Assembly (NCBI GenBank): GCA_001630475.1
Contig: KV419405.1
Location: 4,900 to 68,899, forward strand
Length of the DNA stretch: 64,000 bases
Source of the DNA: Sistotremastrum niveocremeum HHB9708
Taxonomy: Eukaryota; Basidiomycota; Agaricomycetes; Sistotremastrales; Sistotremastraceae
Direction of reading: 5' to 3'
Every line of letters begins with the position of its first letter. Within the stretch, counting starts at the first letter, position 1. The position numbers and the translations under genes were made by a program. Positions 43,616-55,326 of the stretch are shown here, one piece after another. The notes beneath the pieces are model-generated. The model had not been told where the DNA came from, made no database searches, and saw nothing but the letters and a program-made list of their open reading frames with translations.

Positions 43616-44181
43616 ATGGCGACTTTCGGTTTGAACACAACGTCCCTCGTCTTTCTTCCAGAAACACAGTCCGTGACAGGAAAAACTCGCGATCTCGTCG
43701 TTCAAATTGATTTGAAAAATGAAACTGGACGGTTTGCACATCCGGCCTGCTGTGCCTCCAATGATCTTGATTGAACAACACAGTCGACTGGACGTTGGAG
43801 TACGAACGACATTCTTTATATTCAAACAAGACATTTCCGTCGGTTCACCCACATTATATGCTCAATAGACACCCAAAAGTCTCTCGCTCATGTGAACAGG
43901 ATTTAATTTGCTCAATCATTCGAGCCGAAGCTCAGCTCCCACTCTCGCATACCGGTCACGGCCCTGTAACATTGATTTTTGAAGCGGAAGAGTGGAGGTT
44001 GACCGCAGGTCGGTCCGCTTCGAAGGGTATCACATCTCTGCTGATCGACTTGTGTAAGCAGTGCCTTCTCCGTGGCAGGGCTCACAGAAATGGGGATTCA
44101 TGCTCGGAGACCAAGAGATTCGGTGCAATGAATATAAGTGGCAGTTTACATTCCAAGCCAAAGTTCTGTAAAGTCGAGTAG
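43616..44181 (+). CDS. possible unrecognised gene, exon structure unresolved
   Basis: Several protein-like stretches in different frames lie in the 830 bases between BUD13 and the enolase-family gene. They are MATFGLNTTSLVFLPETQSV from 43616; MKLDGLHIRPAVPPMILIEQ..VGVRTTFFIFKQDIS from 43719; GRVEVDRRSVRFEGYHISAD at about 43985; and KWGFMLGDQEIRCNEYKWQF ending at a stop near 44172. Splice-like signals occur (e.g. GTAAGC at 44054 and CACAG at 44088), but no single set of introns joins all parts cleanly. I recognise no family. It could be a real short gene of two to four exons or chance open frames. Confidence 0.35.
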
Positions 44182-44349
44182 CTCGAATGTCCTGACCTTA
44201 ACCCAACTGCTAAACGGGTGACGGTCCGCACGGTCCGTTATACCGTCGTCTGAAGACCCGTGCCTCCAGTTGCTCAGCTACTTAAAGACTAGGCTCTGCT
44301 CATGCATCCGTTGTGATCACCTCGTACTTGCCCCCTCTGACTCTCAGCA

Positions 44350-46303
44350 ATGTCGTCTATCAAAATTACTGGCCATCGAATCAATGGTGATTTGGCTGCT
44401 GACCATCGACGAATCCAACTGAACTTGACCTATGCAGATGTACGCTTCCCTACCAGTCTCACTGGAGACGGAACCGACGCTATGTATGCTATATCTTATG
44501 CACTATTCCTGACAAGTCATCCAGCCTCTCTCCAGGAACACCGAATGCGACTATTCTTCGGCATACGTGACTCTTCTGACGGATTCCTCAGACGGACTGG
44601 TAGGACACGGCATGACTTTCACCATCGGTCGAGGAAACGATATTGTACGTTAATACTCATTGATACCTGGAAATTATCTTATCTCTTTCTTTGAGGTTTG
44701 TACAGCAATCAAGGAAGTGGCGAATCGGTTGGTGGGGAAGGAAATCGAGTCTCTGTTCAGCGATATGGGAAAAGCATGGGATTATATTATGGCAGACCCA
44801 CAGTTACGATGGTAAGTCTATTTATCACGCTTGAGGTTCTTGTTGAGCACGTCGTAACTTGTCTCCCATCTAGGATTGGTCCCGAAAAAGGCGTGATCCA
44901 CATTGCGTCTGGTGCTGTTAACAATGCGTTGTGGGACATGTTTGCACGCTCTCGCAACAAGCCACTCTGGAAATTGGTCGTGGATTTCACACCAGTATGC
45001 ACAAGCCCGTGCTTCTTGTCAAACTCAGGCATTCATCCACGGCTTGTCTGTAGGAGGAATTTGTCAGAGCGACAGCATTCCGCTACATCACAGATGCAAT
45101 CACTCGCGAAGAAGCACTCGCTCTACTGAAAGCGAAAGAACCTACTAAGGCAGAACGTGAAGCATCTGTCAGGTCTACAGGTTACCCCGCCTACGTGACT
45201 TCAGCAGGTTGGCTGGGTACGTATATCGAGCGCTTCATGTCGGATAAACGCTAATCAATTTCGCTCCAGGTTACAGCGATGAGAAGGTAGCCCGATTAAC
45301 CAAGGAGGCAGTAGCAGCAGGATTCAATCATTTCAAGGTCTGTAATCTAATCTCGGTGCATATACGGCGGCAATCTGAGAAAATCAGATGAAAGTGGGCG
45401 CCAATCGTGATTCAGATCTTCGTCGCGGTAAAATTATCCGATCAGTCATCGACGACCCTGCAAATCTTCCCAACGGACACAAACCTCCAAGCCCGGCATC
45501 CTTGGAAGGCAAAAATGCGGGTCCCACAGGAGCGGTGCTCATGATCGACGCGAACCAGGTCTGGGATGTCCCTCAAGCCATCGAGTACGTGAAATCGCTC
45601 GAAGAGATCAAGCCTTGGTACGTTTCGACATCGGGTTCACCTTAGACGAGCTTGATTAATGGTCGCATGTCAGGTTCATTGAAGAACCGACAGCTCCAGA
45701 TGACATTTTAGGTCATGCGGCAATCCGAAAAGCCTTGAAGCCTCATGGGATTGGAGTTGCGACAGGCGAACATGCCCACAATCGAATGGTATTCAAACAA
45801 CTTTTGCAAGCTGAAGCTATCGATGTGTGCCAAATTGATTCCTGCCGGCTAGCCGGAGTGAGCGAGGTCTTGAGCGTATTGTTGATGGCCGCCAAGTTTG
45901 GCGTACCTGTCTGTCCACACGCGGGAGGCGTTGGCCTTTGCGAATATGTGATACATTTGAGGTGAGATATGCCATACGCCATCTCTTAATCACCATCTGA
46001 AGGCCTCGACGCCATTGTTCAGCCTGATAGACTATATCGCGGTCTCCGGCTCCATCGAACGGAATGTACTGGAATTCGTGGATCATCTGCACGAGCATTT
46101 CTTATATCCTTGTTCAATAAACCAGCAAGGAAAATACAACGTCCCCACAAATCCGAAGGAAGGGTATAGGTATGTCGTAGCAATCAAGTTATCCGCAGCG
46201 AGCTGACGCGGCCTACAGCATCGAGATGCACGAGAAGAGCATACAGGAATTTGGCTGGCCCAATGGCTCATATTGGGTCGGGGCTCGTAAAACTGAGAAT
46301 TGA
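44350..46303 (+). CDS. enolase-superfamily enzyme, L-fuconate dehydratase-like (ENOSF1 type)
   Basis: Starts [20 protein letters not shown]; the capping domain holds [20 protein letters not shown] and [19 protein letters not shown]. The barrel shows the expected catalytic and metal sites: [15 protein letters not shown] (Lys), [12 protein letters not shown] (Asp), [15 protein letters not shown] (Glu), [15 protein letters not shown] (Glu/His) and [16 protein letters not shown]. This matches mandelate-racemase-like acid-sugar dehydratases, in particular ENOSF1/L-fuconate dehydratases. The likely reaction is dehydration of a sugar acid to a 2-keto-3-deoxy acid; the actual substrate here is unknown. 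Seven or more short introns are present. Its stop is 58 bases from that of the convergent chaperone gene. Confidence 0.92.
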
Positions 46304-46361
46304 TCGGGATGCGAGCGAATGGGGTTTGAGATGTCGAGCAGACCTAGGAAGTGCCAGTACA

Positions 46362-46856
46362 TCAGGAGATCTCCCGGAGAATGCGAACTAATTGTTTTTC
46401 CATGTGGAGAATGATAGGCGGGATCTGACCCGCTGAGATGAATGCAGGTGGTATATCTACCGCCAGAAATATTTGTTTTTTGAACCGGCGAGCTGTATAA
46501 GATAAATATGATGCTTGATAGTATCGTGTTTTGCGTACCCAATCTAGGAGCCATGCTCATGGCGACGTCTGAATGAGATGCGCGAAGAAGAGAGACGGAA
46601 GGACAGTCTTTCGAACTCTGTGAAACAGTAAGCGATTATAATCAGATAGAACGGATCGTACATCTGAGGACGGCATAGCGCAAGCCCAATCAGAACCTAA
46701 TCGTCCACTCTCGACCACTTTTTCAGCCATTTCTTCAGCCTCTTGAGTGATTCCAATCCATATCATACAAGAATCAACAAGAGTCGTCAGTTGTATCACA
46801 AGAGCTGGCAGACTTGAATCAGGAGGAGCTGCAATATAGCGAGTGCTGACGCTCAT
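46362..46856 (-). CDS. proteasome assembly chaperone 4 (Pac4/Pba4)
   Basis: Three exons. MSVSTRYIAAPPDSSLPALV is followed by IQLTTLVDSCMIWIGITQE and WACAMPSSD. The middle exon encodes a segment ending AMSMAPRLARRFKKQIFLAV, and the last gives DIPPAF and IILHMEKQLVRILREIS. The pattern of a beta-strand with 'IWIG', then 'MAPRLARRFKKQIFLAVDIP' and a final helix fits PAC4 (PSMG4), which with PAC3 helps assemble the alpha ring of the 20S proteasome. The assignment rests on these short blocks, as the family is poorly conserved. The start lies 77 bases from that of a divergent coiled-coil gene. Confidence 0.75.
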
Positions 46857-46933
46857 CGTTGTTGGGAGGCTGAGACGAAACGCAAGCCGAAACCCGGATT
46901 CGGATAACTGTCTTTCCTAACTCTCACTTCGAC

Positions 46934-47596
46934 ATGTCTCGGCCCCCGCCCGACGATGACAACTATCTTGGAGACCATCCAGATTTTCGTGATGTCAAGC
47001 CAATCATCCCGAATACTCCTGTTTCTGTCAGGAGAACAGCTGGCTCTCAGTCTCAACAGGCAACACCCTCTTCAAGCCTGGGCCGAAGTGATCAAGCAAG
47101 AACTCCAGTGCAAACGCCTACTTCACAAATGCGAGCAGATCCTGAGAACCCATTTGATGTTTCTTCAGCGCAAAGACCACCTCACACACCATTCACACCC
47201 GCAACTCCGAGTCTCACAGGGTAAGCAGATCTATGCTACATCGGACTCACGTCGCGCTGAGACCACTGTCCAGGATCTTTGGGACGCCTTCGACGCCCAG
47301 TGACTCACTTGCCCTGTCCCCTGAAAGATTGAATGAAATTGGACAGGAGCTCGTGCGCAGTGTGAGCGGCCAGGCCAGGCTGCACAGGAAGTTGAACGGA
47401 GCCTTGAAGTCTGTCGAGATCAAGGCAGCCAGCATCCAAAAACTCACTCAAGAGCGAGATCAGTCCGTCTAAGTCTTTCTGTATGTAAATCTCGTGGCTG
47501 ACCTGACTGAATAGAGCTCGAGACCGTGTGGCTGCACTGGAGGTCCAGGTGCAGTCTCTAAAGGCCGAAAACGATAGATTGCGATCGCTGCATTGA
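46934..47596 (+). CDS. small coiled-coil protein, unrecognised
   Basis: Three exons give about 180 residues: MSRPPPDDDNYLGDHPDFRD, a disordered P/S/T/Q-rich part with TPSTP-like phosphosite motifs, and then a helical end (LSPERLNEIGQELVRSVSGQ, LHRKLNGALKSVEIKAASIQ, RDRVAALEVQVQSLKAENDR, LRSLH). Heptads of leucine and valine indicate a coiled coil. The last intron is best placed at GATCA/GTCCGT (about 47460) to keep the helix in frame. No family is recognised; partners and place in the cell are unknown. Confidence 0.65.
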
Positions 47597-47720
47597 CGAT
47601 GGACTGTTTTGGATGTTTCTTGGGGGTTTGGGAATCTAAAATGTGTATCTAATTCTTGCAGTGTATCAATTTGTATTTGTATTCGACTCAGCAGTGGCGC
47701 GCCAAACTGTGGCCTGTCGC

Positions 47721-50052
47721 ATGCCTTCATCCACGACGTTGACTGCTCCCGCGTCATACAAAAAACTAGGAGGCACTCTCGAGCTTACATCCTCAGCCTT
47801 AATATGGACGCCAGAAGGAAAGCGCGTCCCCACTGTGCAGGTTCCTCACGCTGAGGCTTCTGGTAAGAATAATCGTATTTAACATCCGGAGTCATTCACG
47901 GAAGGCTCTCAGCCCTCTTTTGCAGCAAAGAAGGCGCAGCTCAAGTTAGACTTAAGCTAAACGTCCTTGGCGATGATCAAGGACATAACTTTACTTTCAC
48001 CTCTCATAATGCCCTCGCCGAGCGTGATAAATTCAAGCAGGAGCTCACCAATATTATTGGTCGGAATCGAGCAAGCACTGTCTCTACTCCCGTTTCTGCT
48101 GCGCCTTCTCCCCTTCCCCTTCCCACAGCCAAACCAAAACCCACTGCACACACGCCGCTGCAACAACCTTCACCACGAGCCATTTCTAGTCCGAGACATT
48201 CCTCGCGTGCGAATTCACGGGCACCCACTGCACCGCCCAGTCGTCCGCCAGAGGACTTTCGGTTGCGTAAAAAGGTCTTGATTAACAATCCAGACCTTGC
48301 GACTCTGCATCGAGAGTTGGTAATTGGAGGTCAAATATCGGAGACGGAGTTTTGGGCAGGTAGAGACGTGAGTGTCTTACCGTCTTCCGTATCTATGTTT
48401 CTTCTGACTCTAGGCATAGCACCTATTGCTTGCCGAATCTGCGTCCGAGAATCAGAAGAAAGGAAAATCTGGGCAGCTCGTGGATCCTCGACCTGAAACC
48501 GTTGCTAGTGGAGAGATTAAGATTGTCATAACACCTCAACTTGTCCATGACATTTTTGACGAGTACCCCGTGGTCGCAACAGCATACCACGAGAACGTCC
48601 CCGACCCAGTAGGTTACTCGCGCACTTCAGATCCTGTAACCCTAACAAGTAGAGTGCAGTTATCAGAAGCAGTTTTTTGGCAGAGATATTTTCAATCCAA
48701 GCTGTTCTATAGCCACCAAGCTTCTATTCGTTCTTCTGCAACTCAACACTTCGTCAAAGACGACCCCATTTTTGACAAGTATCTTCAAGTGACGGATGAT
48801 GGTATTATGAAAGCTTTGTCATCGGGGTCAATGTCGTTTATACGTTCGGACAGGACTGGAGCCATTGCGCCAGAGAAACGAACATGTCGAAAAGATTATC
48901 GATCTGATGGCCACTCAAGAAGATCACGCAGAAGTGTGGTTCATATACAGCGATCCATCCGGCAACTAACTTTGCGTTACAGACTGGGAATGAGAAGGAC
49001 ATGACTATGCAAGCAGGTCGTCAGAAGGGGGCGCTCCCCCTCATTCGGCGCTTTAATGAACATTCCGAGAGATTGCTCCAATCCGCACTGTGAGTGACCG
49101 CTTTCCCTCGTTCTTTCTTAATCTCACATTTTCATAGCGGCGATGCTCACGACGCTAAGCGGAGACGGTTGAATGCATCTGACTCGCTGGAATCCCAAGT
49201 ATGTTGTACTCTTGTCTCGGTCAACAAGCCTGACGCGCATCAGATTTTGCTGGACGATCTTCAAGATCAGAGCAATTCGAATGGCATCAGTTTAGATATG
49301 CAAGATCGCTATCGGTTTTTCGAAGGGCGGTCTGATCGGTCTGCGAAAAATTCGCTGTCTCCCGTACGCGATGATCGTCTTCAGATGTGATAGCTAACAT
49401 CAACTAAGAACAATTCTTCTTCAGGAGGATACGATGGCCGGATTCACCAAGATGACCGAGGGTCTCAGAGGCTGGGAGCCCGCTTTGCAAACTGTACGTA
49501 AAGTGCCCTAGATAGAGAGTGGGCTGTCTTAAGGAATAAGCCCCCAGCTCAAGCTGGATAAAAAATCCACCGATGGCGCTGTAATGGCCATGACGGAAAG
49601 CGTGGCGGCGCGACTGAATTCGAAATTAAGAAAAAGTACGTGATCCGTCCTCTAAATCATTCGAATTCTCACGTCGCAAGTAAGGCGACATCCCAGAGCA
49701 CCTTCTACGCCAGATGACCACGTGTCAAACTGCAGCAAACGAATTTTTACGACAGTTCTGGTCAGCATTCTTCCCTCCTTCTCATGAGCTTCAGACCGCA
49801 GCCACTTCTACGCCGGCTCAACGGGCAGCCAAAGCGACCAAGATGATTGGTTTCCTGAAGAAGACGCCCGAAAAAATAGCTGCGCTTGTACAGGCAGCGA
49901 AGCGGGAGGGAGTCAGTACAACTCGCGTGGAAGCGGTGAGTTACACCAGTTCACCACTTACTCGCAAGCTGATTCAGTTCGCCGAGGCCTTACAACCACT
50001 GTCTACATCCGTTCAAAAAGCCTTGGAATTTTACAATAGCCGAAAGCACTAG
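47721..50052 (+). CDS. TFB1: TFIIH subunit Tfb1 (p62)
   Basis: Starts MPSSTTLTAPASYKKLGGTL; the N-terminal PH-like domain is GTLELTSSALIWTPEGKRVP with QVRLKLNVLGDD and GHNFTFTSHNALAERDKFKQ. Two BSD domains follow: NNPDLATLHRELVIGGQISE with TEFWAGR, and LSEAVFWQRYFQSKLFYSHQ with DPIFDKYL. Later parts are NEHVEKIIDLMATQEDHAE, RRFNEHSERLLQSALGDAHD and the helical end RKLIQFAEALQPLSTSVQKA. This is the p62 core subunit of TFIIH, used in RNA polymerase II initiation and nucleotide excision repair. It lies 125 bases after the coiled-coil gene on the same strand. About nine introns are needed. Confidence 0.92.
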
Positions 50053-50299
50053 CTTCATAATCGCATTTATCCTCATCATCGTCATTGTGTCATAGAATCA
50101 CTCATTCATAGTTCCAATACATATTTTGCATTTTTACCTCGAACGATGAAAAGGATCCATGAACATTGTGGGATCTGAGAGATAAACAGTACAGGTGATC
50201 GATCTATAATGGGATGGGATTGGGGAGTAGCATATATGCGGTTGAATCGGGCGAACTGAGAAGAGAAATGGGATAAGGATAATTGTACGGTTGGGTAAT

Positions 50300-50963
50300 T
50301 CAATTGGAAGATGGTTCGGCAGAGGAAGCTGGAGAGGGAGAACCAGAGTCATGGGAATTGCTGGATGCGGTACCATTCGAGGAACTGAAGTCAGGAGCAG
50401 GTTCTTCACGAGCTACGACGATAGTTTCGCTTTGAGTGTCTCTCTCTCTTTCAACAAGACCATCGAATCTGCGCGAATTGGATCCACTTCCACTACTCCC
50501 AGACGAACCACCGCTGCTGGTGCCATTACCCGAAGATGGCTGGACCGAGGACGAAGGAGGAGATTGAGGGCCACCGTTATAGTCTGCGTCGTGAAATTGT
50601 CTCGAGTCTAAAAGCTCTGAGCGTCGGGAAGTTTGCGAGTTCGTCGACGATGTGTCGTTGGAGTTCTGTGTAGTGCTCGTCGGTTGCCCATTACTGTAAT
50701 TCGCAGGAGGTGGGTTTCTTTCAGATAACTGCCGTGGTTAATGAGTTATGTGAGCTGGATATATGCGTCGAGAATTTCAAACCGTCTGGGGTCTCCTGTA
50801 CGGCTCAATATTTCCCTCATCGCTCGTACTCGATTCTCCTCCCGACGGAACGACAGACCACGATGAATACGCAATACTGAGAAAGAATAGGATGTAAAGA
50901 CTGTTGGCACGCATAAGAGCAGTGTGATAATGAGGCTGTTATTAAGAGAGAGATGGTGGTTGT
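50300..50963 (-). CDS. unrecognised membrane-type protein with S/N/G-rich tail
   Basis: The upstream part reads NSLIITLLLCVPTVFTSYSF, one likely membrane segment, followed by LRIHRGLSFRREENRVRAMR. The downstream exon is low-complexity: NGQPTSTTQNSNDTSSTNSQ, GNGTSSGGSSGSSGSGSNSR, then RRFDGLVERERDTQSETIVV and an end EPSSN. Joining the two in frame needs a 38-base intron with a GC start (50729-50766), so this join is weak. No ATG was found upstream of the membrane segment; the first in-frame ATG is at 50820. A further upstream exon may exist. No family is recognised. Confidence 0.5.
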
Positions 50964-51056
50964 GGTTCAAGTTGTGTTTGGCCGCAAGCGCCGGCAGAAA
51001 CTAGAGTTGGCCGGACTTGCAAAAATTATTTTGACCTTGCCAGACTCCGGACAAGC

Positions 51057-53648
51057 ATGGACGAAGACATTATCTTGAACATTGCAGAAAATTACTCGAC
51101 GAGCTCGAAGAAGAAGGCGACTCCTAAAAGTGGTGGTAGATGGACCGACAGGCATGTCCTCAACCCTTTCTTAGCTTAGTGTTGACCATGAAACTTTAGG
51201 CTCAAAGCTAAACGCACTGCGAAAAGAAAACATCCTAATGATACATCGGCTGCGAGTACCTCAGAGGCTGCACTAGATCGAAGCCCTAGGCCGACGAAAA
51301 GAACAAAGCACGAGCGTTCCAAAGACGACGACCGGACACCAGGGACATTTTCCGTCCCGACCAATCCAGCACCTCAAGCCTCTGGCCAATTCATATCTTC
51401 ATTGTTCACCTTCAACCCATCTGTGTCCAATCCCAAACATGCTGTCCGTGCCCCAGGAGCTCCCAGTAATGCTCCTCTTCGAGATCTATCAACTTTCTCT
51501 GGGCTAGGCCTCAATCCATTAATTGCGGCCCATCTAGAAACAAAGCTGGATATCAAAAAGCCAACGGCGATTCAGAGATCTTCAATACCGGCCATCATCT
51601 CTGAGCAGCCCGATTCCACACAAAGAGACGTATTCATACAGTCACAGACTGGCTCTGGAAAGACGTTATCCTATCTACTTCCCATCATCCACGACCTTCT
51701 TCCACTCAGTTCCTTGTCATATATCGACCGTTCCATTGGAACGCTGGCTATTATCATTGCGCCGACGAGAGAATTGGCAAAACAGATTTCAGACGTCCTG
51801 GAAACGCTGCTCACCCTGCGTCTAAGGCCACAGGACGAAAATCCTGATGGCGAAACCGGCGAGCATTCTGAACGGTTGACCAGATGGCTAGTGTCAGGGC
51901 TTCTCATTGGAGGTGCCACGCGCACACACGAGAAAGCCCGCCTACGAAAAGGCTTGCCTTTCTTGGTTGCTACACCTGGTCGTCTGCTCGACCATTTACA
52001 GAATACCGCATCTTTCAATGTTGGAAAATGTCGGTGGCTTGTTCTTGATGAAGCCGATCGACTGATGGACCTTGGCTTCGAACAAACAATTGACGGCATT
52101 CTGAAGGGGTTGGAGGGTCGAAGGAAACTTGCCCTGACTGCCGTGGAAGAGGGCAAAAGCCATGAGGTTGGCGGCTGGGATTGGTCGAGGAGTAGACGGA
52201 CTGTGCTATGCTCAGCTACTATCCGTGACGATGTCCAAAAACTCGCTGGCGTTGCCCTTCGCAATCCGATCATGGTGAAGGAAGCGACATCTGCATCAAG
52301 TTCAGATCCCGCGCTTTCCGATTCTAAGTCTGGCCAGGATGATCCATTCATGCTCCCTGCTCAACTTTCTCAAAAGTACATCGTCGTGCCATTGAAATTA
52401 CGACTTGTTACCCTCATCGCTCTCCTTCGTTCCATAATTTCGCAGGCGACTCGGTCCACGACCACCAGCTCAAAAGTCATCGTTTTCCTCAGCTGTACTG
52501 ACTCTGTGGATTTTCATTGGCATTTGATGGGGAATCGTGTTCCCACATCAGAATCCGCCTCAGACTCTGAGGATGCCGCAAGCGAAGAAGAAGGCGACGA
52601 CGCTGCAGAAGCCTCTGAAACCAAAGCAGCCCCGAAAACCAAAAGTGCCAAAGATGTAGGGTTGAAATCCCAATTTCTACCCCAAGCCACGCTGTTCCGC
52701 CTTCACGGCTCGCTGCCTTTACGCGTTCGCCAGGAAACCATGAGACAATTTGTGAAGGAACAAGATAAGAGCTCGCTGTCTATCTTGTTATGTACCTCGG
52801 TGGCTTCGCGTGGGCTGGACTTACCGTTCGTCAGAGCAGTCATTCAATATGACCTGCCTACCGAAGGCGGCGCAACCGAATATGTTCATCGAGTAGGACG
52901 AACTGCGCGCGTGGGCAAGAGCGGAGAGGCATGGAGTTTCGTGTCTCCCAGCGAATCCGAATGGCCTGCCTGGTTATCCACCAAGTTGAGGGATGCGCGT
53001 CCCAGTGATTCCGGGAAGATGGAGAAGCCCTCAGTACAACTTGATCAAGTCGGTTATGAGAATGTCCTCAAATCCGGATTCGGCGGATCTGGAACCGAGT
53101 TCGAGGCGAGAGCCACGGATATTCAACTTGCGTTCGAACGATGGGTCTTGAAAAGCCAGCAGGTGTGTTTAGCTTTCTTCCACCCCATGTCAGAACTTCC
53201 TCATTCGTATATTCAGAGTGCAAATATGGCCCGCAAGGCTTTTCTATCGCATACACGGGCCTATGCCACTCATCCATCTGACGAGAAACATATATTCCAT
53301 GTCAAGAAGCTACATCTCGGTCATCTAGCAAAAGCATTCGCTCTGCGAGATGCCCCAGCTGCGGTGTCTGCGACCAAATCGAAGTCGAAACCGTCGAAGC
53401 ATGCTCACACAACCACGACTTCGTCCAAACGAGAGAAGGCGAACGGTAAAGTGGCGAAGAAGCCTGTTCAGTCAGAGAAGTGGATGCATGGCGAGGATCC
53501 CATGGACGCCGAGCACAGAATGAATAAGGTAGTCCGTGCCCAAGGTCGAATGTCGAAGAAGGGCGGCATATCGATTGCCACAGATGCTTCTGAATTCCAG
53601 ATAGCAGGCGTTGGCGATCTTGCTAAGTTGGTCGGAAATTTCCCCTGA
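51057..53648 (+). CDS. DBP7: DEAD-box RNA helicase Dbp7 (DDX31)
   Basis: Exon 1 encodes MDEDIILNIAENYSTSSKKK; exon 2 starts LKAKRTAKRKHPND. The helicase core is complete: Q-motif region PTAIQRSSIPAII, SQTGSGKTLSYLLP (motif I), APTRELAKQIS (Ia), ATPGRLLDHL (Ib), VLDEADRLMDLGFE (II), LCSATI (III), VIVFLSCTDSVDFHWHL, SVASRGLDLPFVRAVIQYDL (V) and YVHRVGRTARVGKSGEAWSF (VI). The C-terminal extension (ANMARKAFLSHTRAYATHPS, FHVKKLHLGHLAKAFALRD) marks Dbp7, a nucleolar helicase in 60S ribosome assembly. The first intron (51152-51199) seems to be GC-AG. A second, 53163-53216, is 54 bases with no stop, so the frame stays open through it. Confidence 0.94.
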
Positions 53649-53752
53649 TCTTCTGACTCTTGCGTTTGGGTTGGTGACACAGTTTAATTTTATTGGTTCA
53701 CAATAATACATATGATGTTTCTCATACTGCTACAAAATACGCCCACTCAGGT

Positions 53753-55250
53753 TCACTTTCGTTGACCGTCTAGTGGCAAGTTAGTTGGGTGATCTGACGA
53801 AGACATAGCAAGGAGACTCACAAGCTTTGGTGGCATAGTCGCCGTTGATGACGATGACGTTGGCGGGGTTCTGCTCCTCACCCTTCAGCCATCGGTCCAG
53901 AATGTCCTTGGTACCGTTTGCATAACGAGCCTGGGCATCCAGAGTAGTTCCAGAATAGTGAGGAACCATTCCGTTACCACCACCGAGAGGGTTCTTGATG
54001 GTTCTCCAGGGGTGGTCGCGGGGAGCAGGCTGGACATCCCAAACATCACCGGAGTAACCTGATATCATCTCAGTCGGTAGTCTAATGAACAACGCTGGTT
54101 GACCTACCATTGAGCTGGCCACTCTCGACAGCCTCCTTGACAGCAATACGGTCGCAGATGGCTCCACGAGCAGTGTTGACCAACCATGCACCCTTCTTGA
54201 AGTGCTTGAGGGTTTCTTTGTTTATGAGTCCGCGAGTTCCCTCGTGGAGCGGGCAGTTCACGGTGACAACGTCGCACTAGCAAGAAAATAGTTCAGCCAC
54301 AACATTTGCTCGCTGGAAAAAAGCGTCATCATACCTGAGAGAGGAACTCGGCGAGATCTTCTACCCGGCGAGCCTTGACGGCTTGCTCGGCATTGGCAGG
54401 GAGGGGAGCGTAGTCGTAGTAGAGGAGTTCCTTGGGGTCGAAAGGCAGGAGACGCTGGAGGACACGGTAGCCGATACGGCCCGCTCCAATGGTTCCCACG
54501 ACCTTACCCTCGAGATCGAAAGCGTTGCGGGCAACCTGACTGACTTGCCAGTCGCCGCGTTCAATCATCTATATGCGTCATCAGTACGATCTCGATCGAG
54601 AGCGGGTGCCGACGCTGACCTCATGGGCGGGAACAAAGTTACGGACGAGGAGCAGAATGCTCATGACGACGTGCTCGGCGACGGAGACAACGTTGGATCC
54701 AGAGACTTCAGCAACGGTGATTTTCTTCTTGTTGGCGGCGTTGAGATCAATGTGATCAGAGCCGACACCAGCGGTGATGCAAAGCTTGAGGTTCTTGGCC
54801 TAACATTACGATATGAGTGACTGGGCGACGTGTTTCATGGAAAGCACACGGACCCTCTCAATCAAGTCTGCGGTCAGGTAGCCAGGGTGGAAGGGAGTAG
54901 TGATGAGAACATCGGCGGTCTCGATCTCCTTCTGGAAGACGCTGTTCGGGCCCTCCTTGTCGCTGCTCACCTGAACAAAAAAGTCAGCTGATGAAATAAT
55001 GACGTGTGAGACATGCGTACGATGAATTCGTGGCCGTTCTCCTTCAACCAGTTGGCGATTCCAAGCTAGTAGAGATGTTAATAGCATATATAGCAATGAA
55101 ACAAAATGTCTCACCTTGTTCTCGGTGGTTCCCAAGAGTCTTGGTTCCTGCTCAGCAGCTGAACCACCGTCGTAAAGAATTGCGAGGACCTGCGAGAGAG
55201 CTATAGCGCACGACGACGAGAGAGACAAGGAGGGTACAGACTTTGACCAT
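53753..55250 (-). CDS. FDH1: NAD-dependent formate dehydrogenase
   Basis: The first coding exon is just ATG GTC AAA (55242-55250). Exon 2 continues [20 protein letters not shown], then [100 protein letters not shown] (NAD-binding fold), [60 protein letters not shown] and the catalytic [15 protein letters not shown]. It ends DYATKAYGQRK. The enzyme oxidises formate to CO2, reducing NAD. About eight short introns are present. It is convergent with DBP7, with 104 bases between stops. Confidence 0.96.
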
Positions 55251-55320
55251 TTTGGCTGGAGATGAGTGGAGTGAATAGGTGAGAAGAGGTGTATGGGTTG
55301 AAAGAGGGGTGCTCACGAGG

Positions 55321-55326
55321 TTTATA
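55321..55326 (-). promoter_or_regulatory. TATA-like box ahead of formate dehydrogenase
   Basis: Read on the minus strand, TATAAA occurs 71 bases before the start codon, followed by a pyrimidine-rich leader (CTCTTCTCACCTATTC-type sequence), a common fungal promoter layout for highly expressed genes. Confidence 0.45.
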
